From positions 1 through 64,000 of the forward strand of contig JASISA010000027.1 in the NCBI GenBank assembly GCA_031771865.1: a stretch of 64,000 bases of DNA, read 5' to 3'. The position numbers and the translations under genes are program-made. Positions 55,302 to 64,000 of the stretch are shown here, piece by piece (the stretch's first letter is position 1; each line of letters begins with the position of its first letter). The notes below the pieces were generated by a model, which was not told where the DNA came from, searched no databases, and saw nothing but the letters and a program-made list of their open reading frames with translations. The stretch comes from Nothophaeocryptopus gaeumannii. Taxonomy: Eukaryota > Ascomycota > Dothideomycetes > Mycosphaerellales > Mycosphaerellaceae.

Positions 55302-56521
55302 TCAATGTGGATATCGAAAATCTGGAGCTGGCAGCGTCGGACGAACTGTCCATCCTTCTTTGCCGGAGGGTTTCGGTCGAGATTGTGCAAGTCTGTAGAC
55401 CTGGGCTTCATCCTGAGAGATCGTGGTCACCTTTGGAGGGCTGTTACCATTCACGCCATGGTCTAACAGACAGTTCATTGCGACGATATGGTTCAGCGCG
55501 GCGGCGAGGCAGAGGGCAGAGGGCCAGGATGTTCTGCCGACGCCCGTACGACGCAGTTCCCTCAGACAGTCGGCATGGATGTTGTTCAGAATCGCGAAAT
55601 AGATGATTGGCACTTTCTATTCACCACGCTCGAGACTTCCACAGATAGGCTGCCAGCGGTCGAGGCCATCCCCGAATACCCTGGCGGGATAGCAAAGCGT
55701 TTCTTCCCAGATGCGTCGGCGTAAGATTACGCGAAGGACTTCTAGATTCCCAAATAGCATAGCCGTTTCGAGACGACGCTCTTCGGTGAAATGGGCCGAG
55801 CACAAGATTCAAGCTCCCGCCACGCGTATTGGCTACACAAGTTTCCTTCTCTGACTCGTCTTCCTCGTCTTCTTCATCGTGCTCGACTTCCGCATCATCC
55901 GCTCTTGTGTAGACTGATCTTTTGCTCGTCTTGAACAGCGAGCTCACGCACTCATGACTCTTGATCATGATGGCGATGTCGAGCGCGCTCAGTCTCAAAA
56001 ATGATACCCTTGGAGGAAACCTCTTGTACTGCGTCTGGGGGCGCACGGTACCGAAGAAGCTTCTCTGTCATTCTGTTACTTTTGGCTCTCGCCGCAATTA
56101 TCAGCGGCGTTGGATGTTTGAGCGTGTGCTGTAAGCCCAGATTGGCTCCATATTCGGATAGTAAAACCTCTGCAATAAGTTCAGCATCGAGACCTCCACG
56201 CTCAGCCGAGCGTCCGCTGTTTGCGACAGCCCAATGTAGAGCTCCCATCCCGTTCTCATCGACACTATCTACTTCTTTCAAGGGATGACGGAGATAGTGT
56301 CGGATTTTCTCGAGCTGAACATGCTTGGCGGCTTCGATTGTGCGCGTCTTGGCCGTTTCTCTGATGTTGGCGCGTTCGGCTGCAGTCAACGTCCCTGATA
56401 TCTGTTCAAGCAGATAGGCGTAGTAGTTATTGCCATTGTGCTGACGGCTGTTCCCGTTCGCCTGGATGTTGTCGAAGCGTTGCGAGTCTGTATTTGGGGT
56501 ACCTCCAGCTAGTGCGTCCAT
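55302..56521 (-). pseudogene. Broken ankyrin-repeat-like gene
   Basis: From the ATG at 56521 an N-terminal helical region (YYAYLLEQISGTLTAAERAN) leads to ankyrin-like repeats: VDENGMGALHWAVANSGRSA with EVLLSEYGANLGLQH, then KHPTPLIIAARAKSNRMTEK. The frame shifts near 55990 into ALDIAIMIKSHECVSSLF and an acidic run (DAEVEHDEEDEEDESEK), shifts again near 55810 into RRLETAMLFGNLEVLRVILR, meets an in-frame TAG at 55617-55619, and goes on with PIIYFAILNNIHADCLREL and ALNHIVAMNCLLDHGVNG. So the gene has two frameshifts and one nonsense codon in 1.2 kb. Ankyrin repeats bind proteins; no partner or enzymatic domain is visible. Confidence 0.65.
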
Positions 56522-56957
56522 TGTCAGATGCGGAGGTCCAGCGCATTACATAGTCGTCTAAGGGCATCCGCGCTAATGTTGTATAACACTAATCGTGGCT
56601 ATGCACTACGCCCCATTCGCACTTTACGAAAGAGCCGTCGCAGGATACAACGACTTGCTCTTGCTCGATAACATTCTGGAGATGTTCGTATCCTGCTCAT
56701 TGGCCATAACACGTTGCAGCTGGAATATGCTATTGTCTGTCAAGGAGAACTGGCTGCGACACACAGTTGCCTTAATCCGCAAGATATGAAGTCTTTCTCT
56801 TGCGTTGCTTCACTGGCACAACCTCCGGCCATTAAACCTAACATGTGATCTGAACGTTCTTGCTCTTCAATGTACACACCCAAACGCCATCCCATGGTAT
56901 TTGCGCCTTGCTCATTCTGTACAACCTTTAACATCCCATCCTATGCTCCCTGTTCTT
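56522..56957. other. intergenic, no gene seen
   Basis: 436 bp between the ankyrin-like gene start and the 3' end of the uS14m gene. Confidence 0.45.
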
Positions 56958-57363
56958 CTACCAGCTCGCCTTCTTCACACCGGGTATCCGGCCAGCCAGC
57001 GCATTGATTCGAAATTGGAACTACACCCCGTCAGCTACTTCCCATCGGCCACAACCTCATCCTCTGGATACTCACTCTCGCCATCCTGAAATCTTGGAAC
57101 ACACCCCTTCCCTTCCCTCCCATCATACATCGATTCTTGATCTGTGTCGATCGCGTATAACAGTGCATCTGACTCAGCTGCAACTGCGCCTGCGCTCGTG
57201 TCCGTTGGGGTAGTGAGGTATTGCGGATAATGTATCGTAGCGCTTGACGTTCGGGCTCGTTTTGTTCGAAGACTTTCCGCTTGGTGTGGTCGCGGATGAT
57301 TTTATTGTTAATGAAGCAGGAGATGTCCAGCTTGTTGCTGCGGAAGGGCGCGAAGCGAGTCAT
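56958..57363 (-). CDS. MRP2: Mitochondrial ribosomal protein uS14m (Mrp2)
   Basis: Exons 57363-57076 and 57020-56958 (intron GTGAGT to TGTAG, 55 bp) give 116 residues. The start MTRFAPFRSNKLDISCFINN matches the fungal uS14m N-terminus; earlier in-frame sequence up to 57621 has no family likeness. Conserved blocks follow: IIRDHTKRKVFEQNEPERQA, LRYIIRNTSLPQRTRAQAQL, STQIKNRCMMGGKGRGVFQD, FRMAR, and across the splice FQFRINALAGRIPGVKKASW. Bacterial uS14 ends the same way (LPGVxKASW). It is a small-subunit protein near the mRNA channel head of the mitoribosome. The natural terminator is TAG directly after KKASW, which shows TAG is read as stop in this genome. Confidence 0.95.
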
Positions 57364-57675
57364 AGCGGCGACGTGATGGGCGATAGAGTGGTGGTGTAGG
57401 TGATGTTCGAGATGTGAAGCCAATGTGAAGGTCCGCGGAGGAGATGCATGAGCAGGGATGCTGCTGGAGAAGCCGAGATCCGATATACGAGAGCGAAAGC
57501 TCAATTGCCAGCCCGCTACGTCAGCGCCAACAACGACGATATCTCCCTCAGGAGTCACCATGAACCGTGAACATTCACTTGCTTTTGCGCACATACCAGC
57601 GACGACCGCGCAAAATTCCAAATCTGCCTCACCTATGAATCACAGTCTCTACCAGAGTGGAGGAAACGTCTCAGA
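57364..57675. promoter_or_regulatory. divergent promoter region
   Basis: 312 bp between the uS14m start and the ATG at 57676. It should carry both promoters; no element can be named with confidence. Confidence 0.5.
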
Positions 57676-59541
57676 ATGGGAGACTCCGGCAAGGTCTTTG
57701 CTCCAGCTGATATCGAACAACTAGTCGCCAACTTCCCTCCCTTGAGTATCTCGGAATCTGGAAGGCCAGTGGTGCTCCGTAGTTTCTCTGGAAACAACTT
57801 CAGAAGTTCGAATGAGGTTCTGACCTACTTCAAGACTCTGGTCGAGCGACATGAGCAACGCATACCAAGATCCGCCTTAACCTCTGTTCTTAGAGTCGAA
57901 CAGGGAGGCGATAAGGTCATCCTCGACCAGGTAGATGCTCAGCTGTACTACAGCACAGATGGCTCCTCTATATTACCACATCCCATCGTCGAAGGCATTG
58001 CCAGAGTTCTCAAGGAGCGAGCCTCCAGGATATGCGTCGACTTAAATGCCTTCGCCAAGGAACAGGACATTGCCTTCGATAGCCTTCAGCGGATGGTCGA
58101 GGAATACGCGGGCAAAGACTGGTCCCGTGTCATAATCGACGTCGACACACACTCCTTCTTGTGCAGCTATGAGTTCTCGAACCGAGTCAAGAAGCAGATC
58201 GACCATGTGGTATCCGACTCTGGCAACGATATGCTTGATTTGACAGCGGCTGTGAATGACAGCAGTATACCGGGACCTATCATTGCAGCACTCGCCTCTG
58301 AAGTGACGTCGGAGCAGGATGGGGAGATCAAGATGGCTAGAGAGCATGTAGTATACGTGCCAGCGGGCTTCTCAGAGGCAGAGACAAAACGAGTGTCGCA
58401 GTTACGAGCTTCGACAATTACAGACTATGTCAAGCTACTGGAAGTTCAGGGCTTCTGTGTTGTGGAAGAGCCTTCAAAAGCAACCAACCAAGGACCAGCT
58501 GATTCCAGCGTTGATGAGGCGGTGATTGCCGAGTTCAAACATGCCCATCCGGAGAGCATACGGGCTGAGTCAGTTGAGTTGCTCCCCGGCGCAGAACGAA
58601 CGCCAAGGGGTAATCGATCACCACTACCTGCCAGGTTACTTGTCATTTCGGAGACATTGTTCACAGAGATCGATATCATGAAAGCAGCTGTTGGCACACG
58701 AACTGGGATCATGTGGCGCGAGAATCCGGCTTCTACAACCCCTATCAATGTTGTGCGCTCTATACAGCCTTCAGACTACAGTGCAACGCACAAAGAGGAG
58801 CTTGCCCGACTCTTACTCCGCAGTGAGTACACTAGAGCGCTGGAGGCGACAGCTTTGGCGCGCATATCCGAGCTTGAAGGAGAGCGACAAGATCAGTTCA
58901 TTGAGATAATCGAATCAAGACTATGGGCTCCACTACACTGCTATGCGGCGGGAGTCATTGAGGCAAAGGATCCAACCCTTCGGCAGAACCTCGAAAACTT
59001 TGTGCTCATACACTTCAAGTCCGACATCTTGCCTCACACCATATCGACACTCAACGAGCATGGCTTCCTCAACGATCGAACGAGAAAGAAGGAGACCGAC
59101 AAGTTGCAGCAGGCTGTGGAGGAGGCGAGGACATTCGACGACTTGCAGAAAGCAATCGCAAGATTCGGCAAGAAGCTGCAGATTCCAACGCCAGATGAAG
59201 ACCTGGTCCTCAAGATCAAGCATCGTACAATCGAGCAAAACGTGAAGTCCATGCAGCGGATGACACGCGGGTCGGATGTGTTGCAGAACCTTATATGGGT
59301 GTTGTTGGCCACGAATGGGCCTGGACTGTTCATCAGCTCCGGTAAAGACACAAGCCGAATGATCAAGCAGTATGATGCGATTGCAGACCCGGAAGTAGCA
59401 GGAATGCTAGCCATTTGGAGAGATAAGTTGAAGTCAGGAGCGGAAGATCCCGAGGATATTAGGCAGATGAAGGAGTTAGCTAAAGCGGCTTTGGAAGAGT
59501 GGTTGGAAGACGAGAGGCATAGACCGTATGCAGGTACATGA
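57676..59541 (+). CDS. 621-residue helical protein, possibly UFL1-like
   Basis: A single exon from the ATG at 57676. No catalytic motif stands out. The first 250 residues read as serial small helix-turn-helix units (RICVDLNAFAKEQDIAFDSL, then TSEQDGEIKMAREHVVYVPA, then ITDYVKLLEVQGFCVV), which recalls the winged-helix repeats of the UFM1 ligase UFL1; the second half is helical with EYTRALEATALARISELEGE and RKKETDKLQQAVEEARTFDD. The end is LEEWLEDERHRPYAGT. The UFL1 resemblance is a by-eye impression and could be wrong. Full length and intact, so it is probably expressed. Confidence 0.6.
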   Translation: MGDSGKVFAPADIEQLVANFPPLSISESGRPVVLRSFSGNNFRSSNEVLTYFKTLVERHEQRIPRSALTSVLRVEQGGDKVILDQVDAQLYYSTDGSSILPHPIVEGIARVLKERASRICVDLNAFAKEQDIAFDSLQRMVEEYAGKDWSRVIIDVDTHSFLCSYEFSNRVKKQIDHVVSDSGNDMLDLTAAVNDSSIPGPIIAALASEVTSEQDGEIKMAREHVVYVPAGFSEAETKRVSQLRASTITDYVKLLEVQGFCVVEEPSKATNQGPADSSVDEAVIAEFKHAHPESIRAESVELLPGAERTPRGNRSPLPARLLVISETLFTEIDIMKAAVGTRTGIMWRENPASTTPINVVRSIQPSDYSATHKEELARLLLRSEYTRALEATALARISELEGERQDQFIEIIESRLWAPLHCYAAGVIEAKDPTLRQNLENFVLIHFKSDILPHTISTLNEHGFLNDRTRKKETDKLQQAVEEARTFDDLQKAIARFGKKLQIPTPDEDLVLKIKHRTIEQNVKSMQRMTRGSDVLQNLIWVLLATNGPGLFISSGKDTSRMIKQYDAIADPEVAGMLAIWRDKLKSGAEDPEDIRQMKELAKAALEEWLEDERHRPYAGT

Positions 59542-60155
59542 TCGGAAGCAGGACTGGATCACAGCCGGTTTCAGTACGGCAAGTACTACGATACGAGCAA
59601 CGGGCAATCTCGACCTCCATTCTGGGATGGTCGCACATCCGCTTCTTTGTGCCGTACACCCCCTTGTGAGTAAAAGTGGTTGTCTCGCTCCTAGCGATGT
59701 CTTGGAACTTCAAACAGGCTATCTCGCTCCAATGCTGGACGCCATGCAGGCTCCGCAAAGGCTGATGGGAGAACCATAATTGTTCAAATTCGTCTCCGGA
59801 GAGCGTTCAAGTGCTGACACATGATGTTGATGCTCAACGCTCTACAAAACGTCTCCCAATCCATTTCAGTGTGTACTGCCCACCTAGCTATATAATTAGG
59901 CTTCATGTGCCGGCCGATGAAGATGTTCATGGGCTCGACAGGCCAGTTCAGCGGTCAGCTGTTTCGTATGTCTCACGATGGTCAGGGAAGAACGCAACTT
60001 GGTCCGTGAAACCAAAAGCTCGAAACATCGGCACATCGTTGGATTAAAAATCTGCTGAAATTACGGACATTGATCATGCCTTGAGCATCGCCTCCTCCTT
60101 CCAGCGGCTCCAAAACTAGCTCCATACACAAGGACTCGACTTCGCTCCTGCAACG
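59542..60155. other. intergenic, no gene seen
   Basis: 614 bp, normal composition. It holds the promoter of the defensin-like gene; no recognisable coding sequence. Confidence 0.45.
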
Positions 60156-60504
60156 ATGCGCTTCTTCGCCTTACTTCTCATCCTACTCTCCGCTACCATA
60201 ACTCTGACCGCCGCGGTCTCCGACGCCAAGCTTGATGAGGCCCAGGATAAACACCCTCTCTCGAAGAGATGCCTTCCGCCATACAGTCCTTTGTATGGCA
60301 AGTGTAGCGACTGCTGTCTTGGATGTCGTGCTGGGTCTACGTTCATTTGGTGAGTATTGCGAGGAATGTGCCATCGAATGATTGGACGAGTGCTGATGGA
60401 GCGTAGTCACTGATCGGAATATGTTGTTTGATAGGGGCTGCGGAGAATTTGTCGCTGTGTGTAGGTGTGAAAGAGACGGCGTTGCAGTGGTGCGTACCGA
60501 GTGA
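60156..60504 (+). CDS. Secreted plectasin-type (CS-alpha-beta) defensin precursor
   Basis: Exons 60156-60349 and 60435-60504 (GTGAGT donor; GATAG acceptor; Trp65 codon split by the intron) give 87 residues. Residues 1-20 are a typical signal peptide (MRFFALLLILLSATITLTAA). A short acidic propeptide ends in the Kex2 site LSKR at 35-38. The mature part starts at Cys39 and has cysteines at 39, 50, 53, 54, 57, 67, 74 and 76. Taking 39-50-54-67-74-76 gives C-x10-C-x3-C-x12-C-x6-C-x-C, which is the CS-alpha-beta pattern of fungal plectasin (x10, x3, x10, x6, x1), with a Gly before the fourth Cys and VCRC at the end. Cys53 and Cys57 are extra and could form a fourth disulfide. It likely acts extracellularly against bacteria or competing fungi. 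If unspliced, the frame stops right after Trp65. Confidence 0.8.
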
Positions 60505-60883
60505 AGTGAAGTCAAGTGAAATGAAGTGGGAAGGAGCGGGCGAACTTCAGCTTCAGCTTTGACATGTGATGACTGGCAACCGTTTCGGGTAGGAACAAGA
60601 TCTTGTTCACACCAACGACAATTTTTGTCTTGTTTGCTTTTCACTCACGTCTCGGGTAATTCGACCGCTGATATTCATTGCAAGGCATATGTCTGAGTTG
60701 TATGTTCGCACTTTCCTTTGTCGCGAATGCAGCGCGCTCCAAAGTCCGTGCATTTAGCGCGACTGGCTGCCTTGGAGCAGCTTCCAGCGTCCCGTCTTTG
60801 ATCTCTCTTCTATCTTGCTGGAATTCTGCAAAAACTACAACACCCCCAACGACGAGAACATCCTGCTGCTCCCATACGACACA
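60505..60883. other. intergenic, no gene seen
   Basis: 379 bp with a short run of AGTGAAGTGAAGTCAAGTGA-type repeats right after the defensin stop (60500-60525). No coding call. Confidence 0.45.
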
Positions 60884-62494
60884 ATGACGAGCGGCGACAC
60901 CATAGCAGACGCACCAGGCGCCAGCGTCAGCAATTCGACGCCGGCCACTATCGCACCGCAGCCAGTGAGCAGCACGCAATCGATCACCAACGAGAGCACC
61001 AGTCAAGACAAGCCCGAGGATGACAATAATGGCGACGGCGAGAAGCGCGAGCAAGAGGAGAATTGCAAGTGTACGTCTCGCGGGACAGCCCTGTACTGCG
61101 AGTGGTGCGAGTTCGTCGAAGAAGACCCGCGTCCCGAACTCTGGTGTGGCTGTAAGCCATGTCGCAAGCAGTATCTCGAGATGTTTCCGGATCGCAATCT
61201 GGAGCTCTGGGATTTTCGTCAATCTATTGGCGATGACCTTGAGAATTCCTACATTGACGGCAAGAAGCCGAAGCGCTATTCCAATGAAGATGCTCCACGA
61301 GTCGACTACGAATACTACAACCCTGCCGAGCTGAAGACATTCGTTCGGAACCGTGGCCTGAAGGATCCATACCCAGGTGGCCTCACGCTCAAGTGGTCGT
61401 ACATTCGAGTTCTGGAAGCGGCAGATAAGGACCTGACCTTTCGCTTCTTCGACATGCCGGCGGAAATGCGAGTCGAGGTCTATCGTTACCTGTTGATCTT
61501 CGAAGAAGTACCAAGGGTGGATCATTGCTACTACTGCTGCCCTCAAATTCTGCAGACATGCAAGCTGGTTCAACAGGAAGCTCGGGACATCTTGTACAAT
61601 GAGAACACCTTCGAGTGCTTCGTTTACCCGAATATTTACGACTGTTACGACGTTGAAGCATCGATCACCGTTCACGGGCGTGAGATGGAGTACCCAGATA
61701 CCTTCGCAGACAACCCAAATAGCCTGAACATTTGTCCCGAGTTCTTTCGTCACATTGGAAACCTCGAAGTCAATGTTTGCTACGGCATCTACGGCACTCA
61801 TCACAGCTCTGGCGATTCGGTCTGGTCCGTCAACCATTCACTATTGATGCTGGCCTCCTTCCTCATGGACGGCCACAATCTCAAAAAGCTGAAAGTCAAC
61901 ATTAAAGCACCTCCGAGCATAGACGAAACTGCGTTTGAGATGATGCTCTATCCTCTCCGACGACTACGCAACATCGAAGAGGTGCAAATTATCGGCGACG
62001 TACCCAAGGCCACGAGCAGTGATGCTATTTCCGATATCCATAGCGACAAGCCGGCGTTTAACACTTTCAGGCGCATGTGCCTCTTGTTTGACGAGTGTGA
62101 AGCCCAGCTTTCTGTGATGGGTGCTCTGCTGTTAAGAAGACGTTGTGGATGCGGCGGCTATCACGACACACCATCCTCTGTGAATTTGCTGCAGACCCTA
62201 AAGGGTGTCGCTGCAGACACTCTCCGAAACACCAGCATCACAAGCCGAAAAGAGAGCAGCCTGAGATCCCGACTCGACTCGCTCCAGGCCCAGCTGAACA
62301 AACTAGACCTGGAGAAGGTGTTGAACAATGCTGCCAAAGCGATCGAAGCACGTAAGGCCAGAACCATTCACAGCGGCGTGACAGACGGGTCAATTGCTCC
62401 ACGGGCGCAGGACAAGGACAACGCGCGCGAGGTCCCCGAGGAGGAAGACACTGACGACAGCGAAATGGAGGATGTAGCCTCTGAAGCTGAGTAG
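60884..62494 (+). CDS. F-box/2EXR-like hypothetical protein with Cys-rich N-terminus
   Basis: A single exon, 536 residues from the ATG at 60884. A disordered Ser/Thr/Asp N-terminus is followed by a Cys cluster (CKCTSRGTALYCEWCEFVEE then WCGCKPCRK) that could bind zinc. After it comes FRFFDMPAEMRVEVYRYLLI, the usual start of the F-box-like/2EXR fold in fungal hypothetical proteins, then ILQTCKLVQQEARDILYNEN, also typical of that group. The C-terminus has a coiled segment (LRSRLDSLQAQLNKLDLEKV) and an acidic tail. Such proteins are widespread in ascomycetes without a known activity. The antisense frame (61837 to 60641) is a shadow. Confidence 0.75.
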   Translation: MTSGDTIADAPGASVSNSTPATIAPQPVSSTQSITNESTSQDKPEDDNNGDGEKREQEENCKCTSRGTALYCEWCEFVEEDPRPELWCGCKPCRKQYLEMFPDRNLELWDFRQSIGDDLENSYIDGKKPKRYSNEDAPRVDYEYYNPAELKTFVRNRGLKDPYPGGLTLKWSYIRVLEAADKDLTFRFFDMPAEMRVEVYRYLLIFEEVPRVDHCYYCCPQILQTCKLVQQEARDILYNENTFECFVYPNIYDCYDVEASITVHGREMEYPDTFADNPNSLNICPEFFRHIGNLEVNVCYGIYGTHHSSGDSVWSVNHSLLMLASFLMDGHNLKKLKVNIKAPPSIDETAFEMMLYPLRRLRNIEEVQIIGDVPKATSSDAISDIHSDKPAFNTFRRMCLLFDECEAQLSVMGALLLRRRCGCGGYHDTPSSVNLLQTLKGVAADTLRNTSITSRKESSLRSRLDSLQAQLNKLDLEKVLNNAAKAIEARKARTIHSGVTDGSIAPRAQDKDNAREVPEEEDTDDSEMEDVASEAE

Positions 62495-62519
62495 AACGTC
62501 TCTACAAAGCTTTGACAGA

Positions 62520-63878
62520 CTACGCCGGCGGCGCTGCTGCTACAGTACCGCGGCCTTCCTTGATGCCGCCTTTCCACTTGCCATCGGCCTTCTCCCACTC
62601 GATGGTACCCAACGATACCGTTCGCAACACATTTGCTTTAAAGATCGACAGCTTCTCCAGCTTCTCTGACAGCCGTTCCAGGTCGGCAACATCCGGGAAC
62701 GTCTTCGCAAGTACATGGTGTTTGGGATTCTGAAGCTTTTCGTATATTAGCATGGTTCGGAGTATCATGATGGGCACAAACAGATGCTCCATCGATCGTA
62801 TGGGTTTTGATAGCACGGCTTCGTAATGTAAAGGAAGATGGAATGGTAATGAAAGGTGTAGACTTACAGACATGAAGAACTGAAGCGAAGGATTTGCAAC
62901 AATCTCGACCTGCTCCAAATGCTTCAGTCCCTCCAGTGTTCCCAACAGTCCCTTCTTCGTCTCTTCACCCGGCTCAATCTCCGCAGTCAATCCTAATACC
63001 ATCACATTCTTCTGCACTTCCAACACCTTCTTGATCTGCTCCTGCGTCAAAGTGTACAACGTCGTATTCAACGCCCTCAATCCCTTCGGACTCGTCTCCT
63101 CCTCCGTCAATGCCTTAATCAACTCGTTCGACAACGTCTTGTTAAACGCCATTATTCCCTCTTTCGCTCCAGCTCCTTGAATATTCGCCGGATCTTGCTC
63201 ATCATCCTCTACAACCTCGGGCTCACTCAAATTGAACGAGCAGCTTATCAAACCTGGCCCGATGAGCATCGGCAACTCAGGCGCTTGTATCTTTCCCATG
63301 AACTCCTCATCTTCATGTCGAAACGTATAATTCACCTCCAAGAACATCAATCCCCTCCTGGCTTCGCCTGGCACATCGGAGGTGTTGTATTTCAACCATT
63401 TGGAAGCTCGTTCGAAGAAATGCGGTTTCGCGAAGACGTCGAGTAGGTGTAAGGCTCGCAGATTTGGCAATTTCTTGAAAAAGTTCACCGCATCCTCCAT
63501 ACTCTCCTCCGTGATGCCCGCAAACAACTGACTGTACATCACCACGCTCTTCAAATTCGGTAGCCTTTCCGCCAGTTTCGTCAACCATCCCACTGGATAC
63601 CCGAGACTAAACAGTTCCAGTGTCAGACTCTCGATGCTGTGTGGGAGGGAGGATGGGATATCCCATGGTTGCGTGAGGATGTCTTGGTACTCGTCGACTT
63701 TTATATCGGAGGTGAGGGTGAGGGCGCGGAGGCCGCGGGCGTCGGCGGGGAAGTCGGGGAGGGTGAATGACTGGAGGGGAATTTGGGCGCCTTGTGCGTC
63801 TTGCGGTGCGACTGGGGGCCCGCCGGTCGTTCCGGGGGTTGTGGAGGGTGAAATGGAGGTGTCGATTTGTGAGGACAT
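62520..63878 (-). CDS. LRR/F-box-like hypothetical protein
   Basis: A single-exon frame of 452 residues from the ATG at 63878. It has a Pro/Thr-rich N-tail, then leucine-rich strand-helix units (LRALTLTSDIKVDEYQDIL, IESLTLELFSLGYPVGWLTK, LPNLKSVVMYSQLFAGITEE, LPNLRALHLLDVFAKPHFFE, LKHLEQVEIVANPSLQFFMS) spaced like irregular leucine-rich repeats. No clear F-box is visible. A GTAAGT occurs at about 62867, inside the frame after FFMS, and a facultative intron there cannot be excluded because no good YAG acceptor follows closely. It converges with the F-box-like gene, with only 25 bp between the stops. Confidence 0.75.
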   Translation of the reverse strand: MSSQIDTSISPSTTPGTTGGPPVAPQDAQGAQIPLQSFTLPDFPADARGLRALTLTSDIKVDEYQDILTQPWDIPSSLPHSIESLTLELFSLGYPVGWLTKLAERLPNLKSVVMYSQLFAGITEESMEDAVNFFKKLPNLRALHLLDVFAKPHFFERASKWLKYNTSDVPGEARRGLMFLEVNYTFRHEDEEFMGKIQAPELPMLIGPGLISCSFNLSEPEVVEDDEQDPANIQGAGAKEGIMAFNKTLSNELIKALTEEETSPKGLRALNTTLYTLTQEQIKKVLEVQKNVMVLGLTAEIEPGEETKKGLLGTLEGLKHLEQVEIVANPSLQFFMSVSLHLSLPFHLPLHYEAVLSKPIRSMEHLFVPIMILRTMLIYEKLQNPKHHVLAKTFPDVADLERLSEKLEKLSIFKANVLRTVSLGTIEWEKADGKWKGGIKEGRGTVAAAPPA

Positions 63879-64000
63879 TGTTGTGGGTGCGGAAGTATAG
63901 TGAATGTAAGAGGAGAGGAGGAGAAGAAGGGCTGAGGGGTGGAGGGTGAAAGCTAAGGGAGCCCCTTGAAGACTACTGTGATGCTGTAGATGAGGAGAAG
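63879..64000. promoter_or_regulatory. upstream region of the LRR-like gene
   Basis: GA-rich sequence directly upstream of the ATG at 63878, running to the end of the window. Presumed 5' UTR or promoter. Confidence 0.4.

Noticed and set aside
25809..55620. A changed genetic code in which TAA/TAG encode glutamine
   Set aside because: Intact conserved genes end naturally on these codons: uS14m stops with TAG right after its conserved KKASW end, MGR2 with TAA, and the adenylating enzyme with TAG.
60641..61837. A 398-codon minus-strand frame
   Set aside because: It is antisense to the F-box-like gene, which has the recognisable motifs and natural start, so this is a shadow frame.

Overview
The window looks like a chromosome segment of a filamentous ascomycete, most likely a dothideomycete. 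Supporting signs are short (about 50-60 bp) introns with GTATGT/GTGAGT donors and CTAAC-type branch sites, heterokaryon-incompatibility (HET) genes, TA-rich blocks typical of repeat-induced point mutation (RIP), and many secondary transporters. The genus is inference; nothing here fixes it.

Layout. 1-15 kb is a decayed or badly resolved accessory region. Two TA-rich RIP blocks (about 0.24-2.17 and 3.35-4.61 kb) flank a copy of the centromeric histone CENP-A gene broken by frameshifts. Further on come a D/Q-rich tandem-repeat gene, a truncated amino-acid permease and a kinase-like gene, all broken by small indels, many explicable as homopolymer shortening. A 530-bp unit marked by exact 19-bp direct repeats (14.87-15.42 kb) ends this region. 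15.6-32.8 kb carries intact genes: NOP6, an MFS transporter, a HET protein, a stand-alone adenylating enzyme, an OPT oligopeptide transporter and an SV2-like MFS transporter, plus one broken secreted-protein gene and a small inverted-repeat element. 34.4-44.1 kb is mostly housekeeping: an LEA-like disordered protein, a UBX protein of the UBXN4 type, a coiled-coil gene with two in-frame TAGs, a three-exon MGR2 gene and an SLMAP/HAM-4-like FHA protein. 47.1-63.9 kb holds an NTF2-like protein, a second HET gene, a broken secreted-protein gene with dibasic sites, a broken ankyrin-like gene, mitochondrial uS14 (MRP2), a 621-codon-range protein of uncertain family, a defensin-type secreted peptide and two fold/F-box-like proteins.

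How genes relate. Most genes are independently transcribed single units. Functional themes are mitochondrial biogenesis (MGR2, uS14m), ribosome biogenesis (NOP6), ER/p97 quality control (UBX), STRIPAK signalling (FHA), nutrient or drug transport (MFS, OPT, SV2-like), allorecognition (two HET genes) and secreted peptides. The most interesting items are the plectasin-like defensin gene at 60.16-60.50 kb, the broken CENP-A copy between RIP blocks, and a recurring pattern of in-frame TAA/TAG (never TGA) inside four otherwise well-framed accessory genes.
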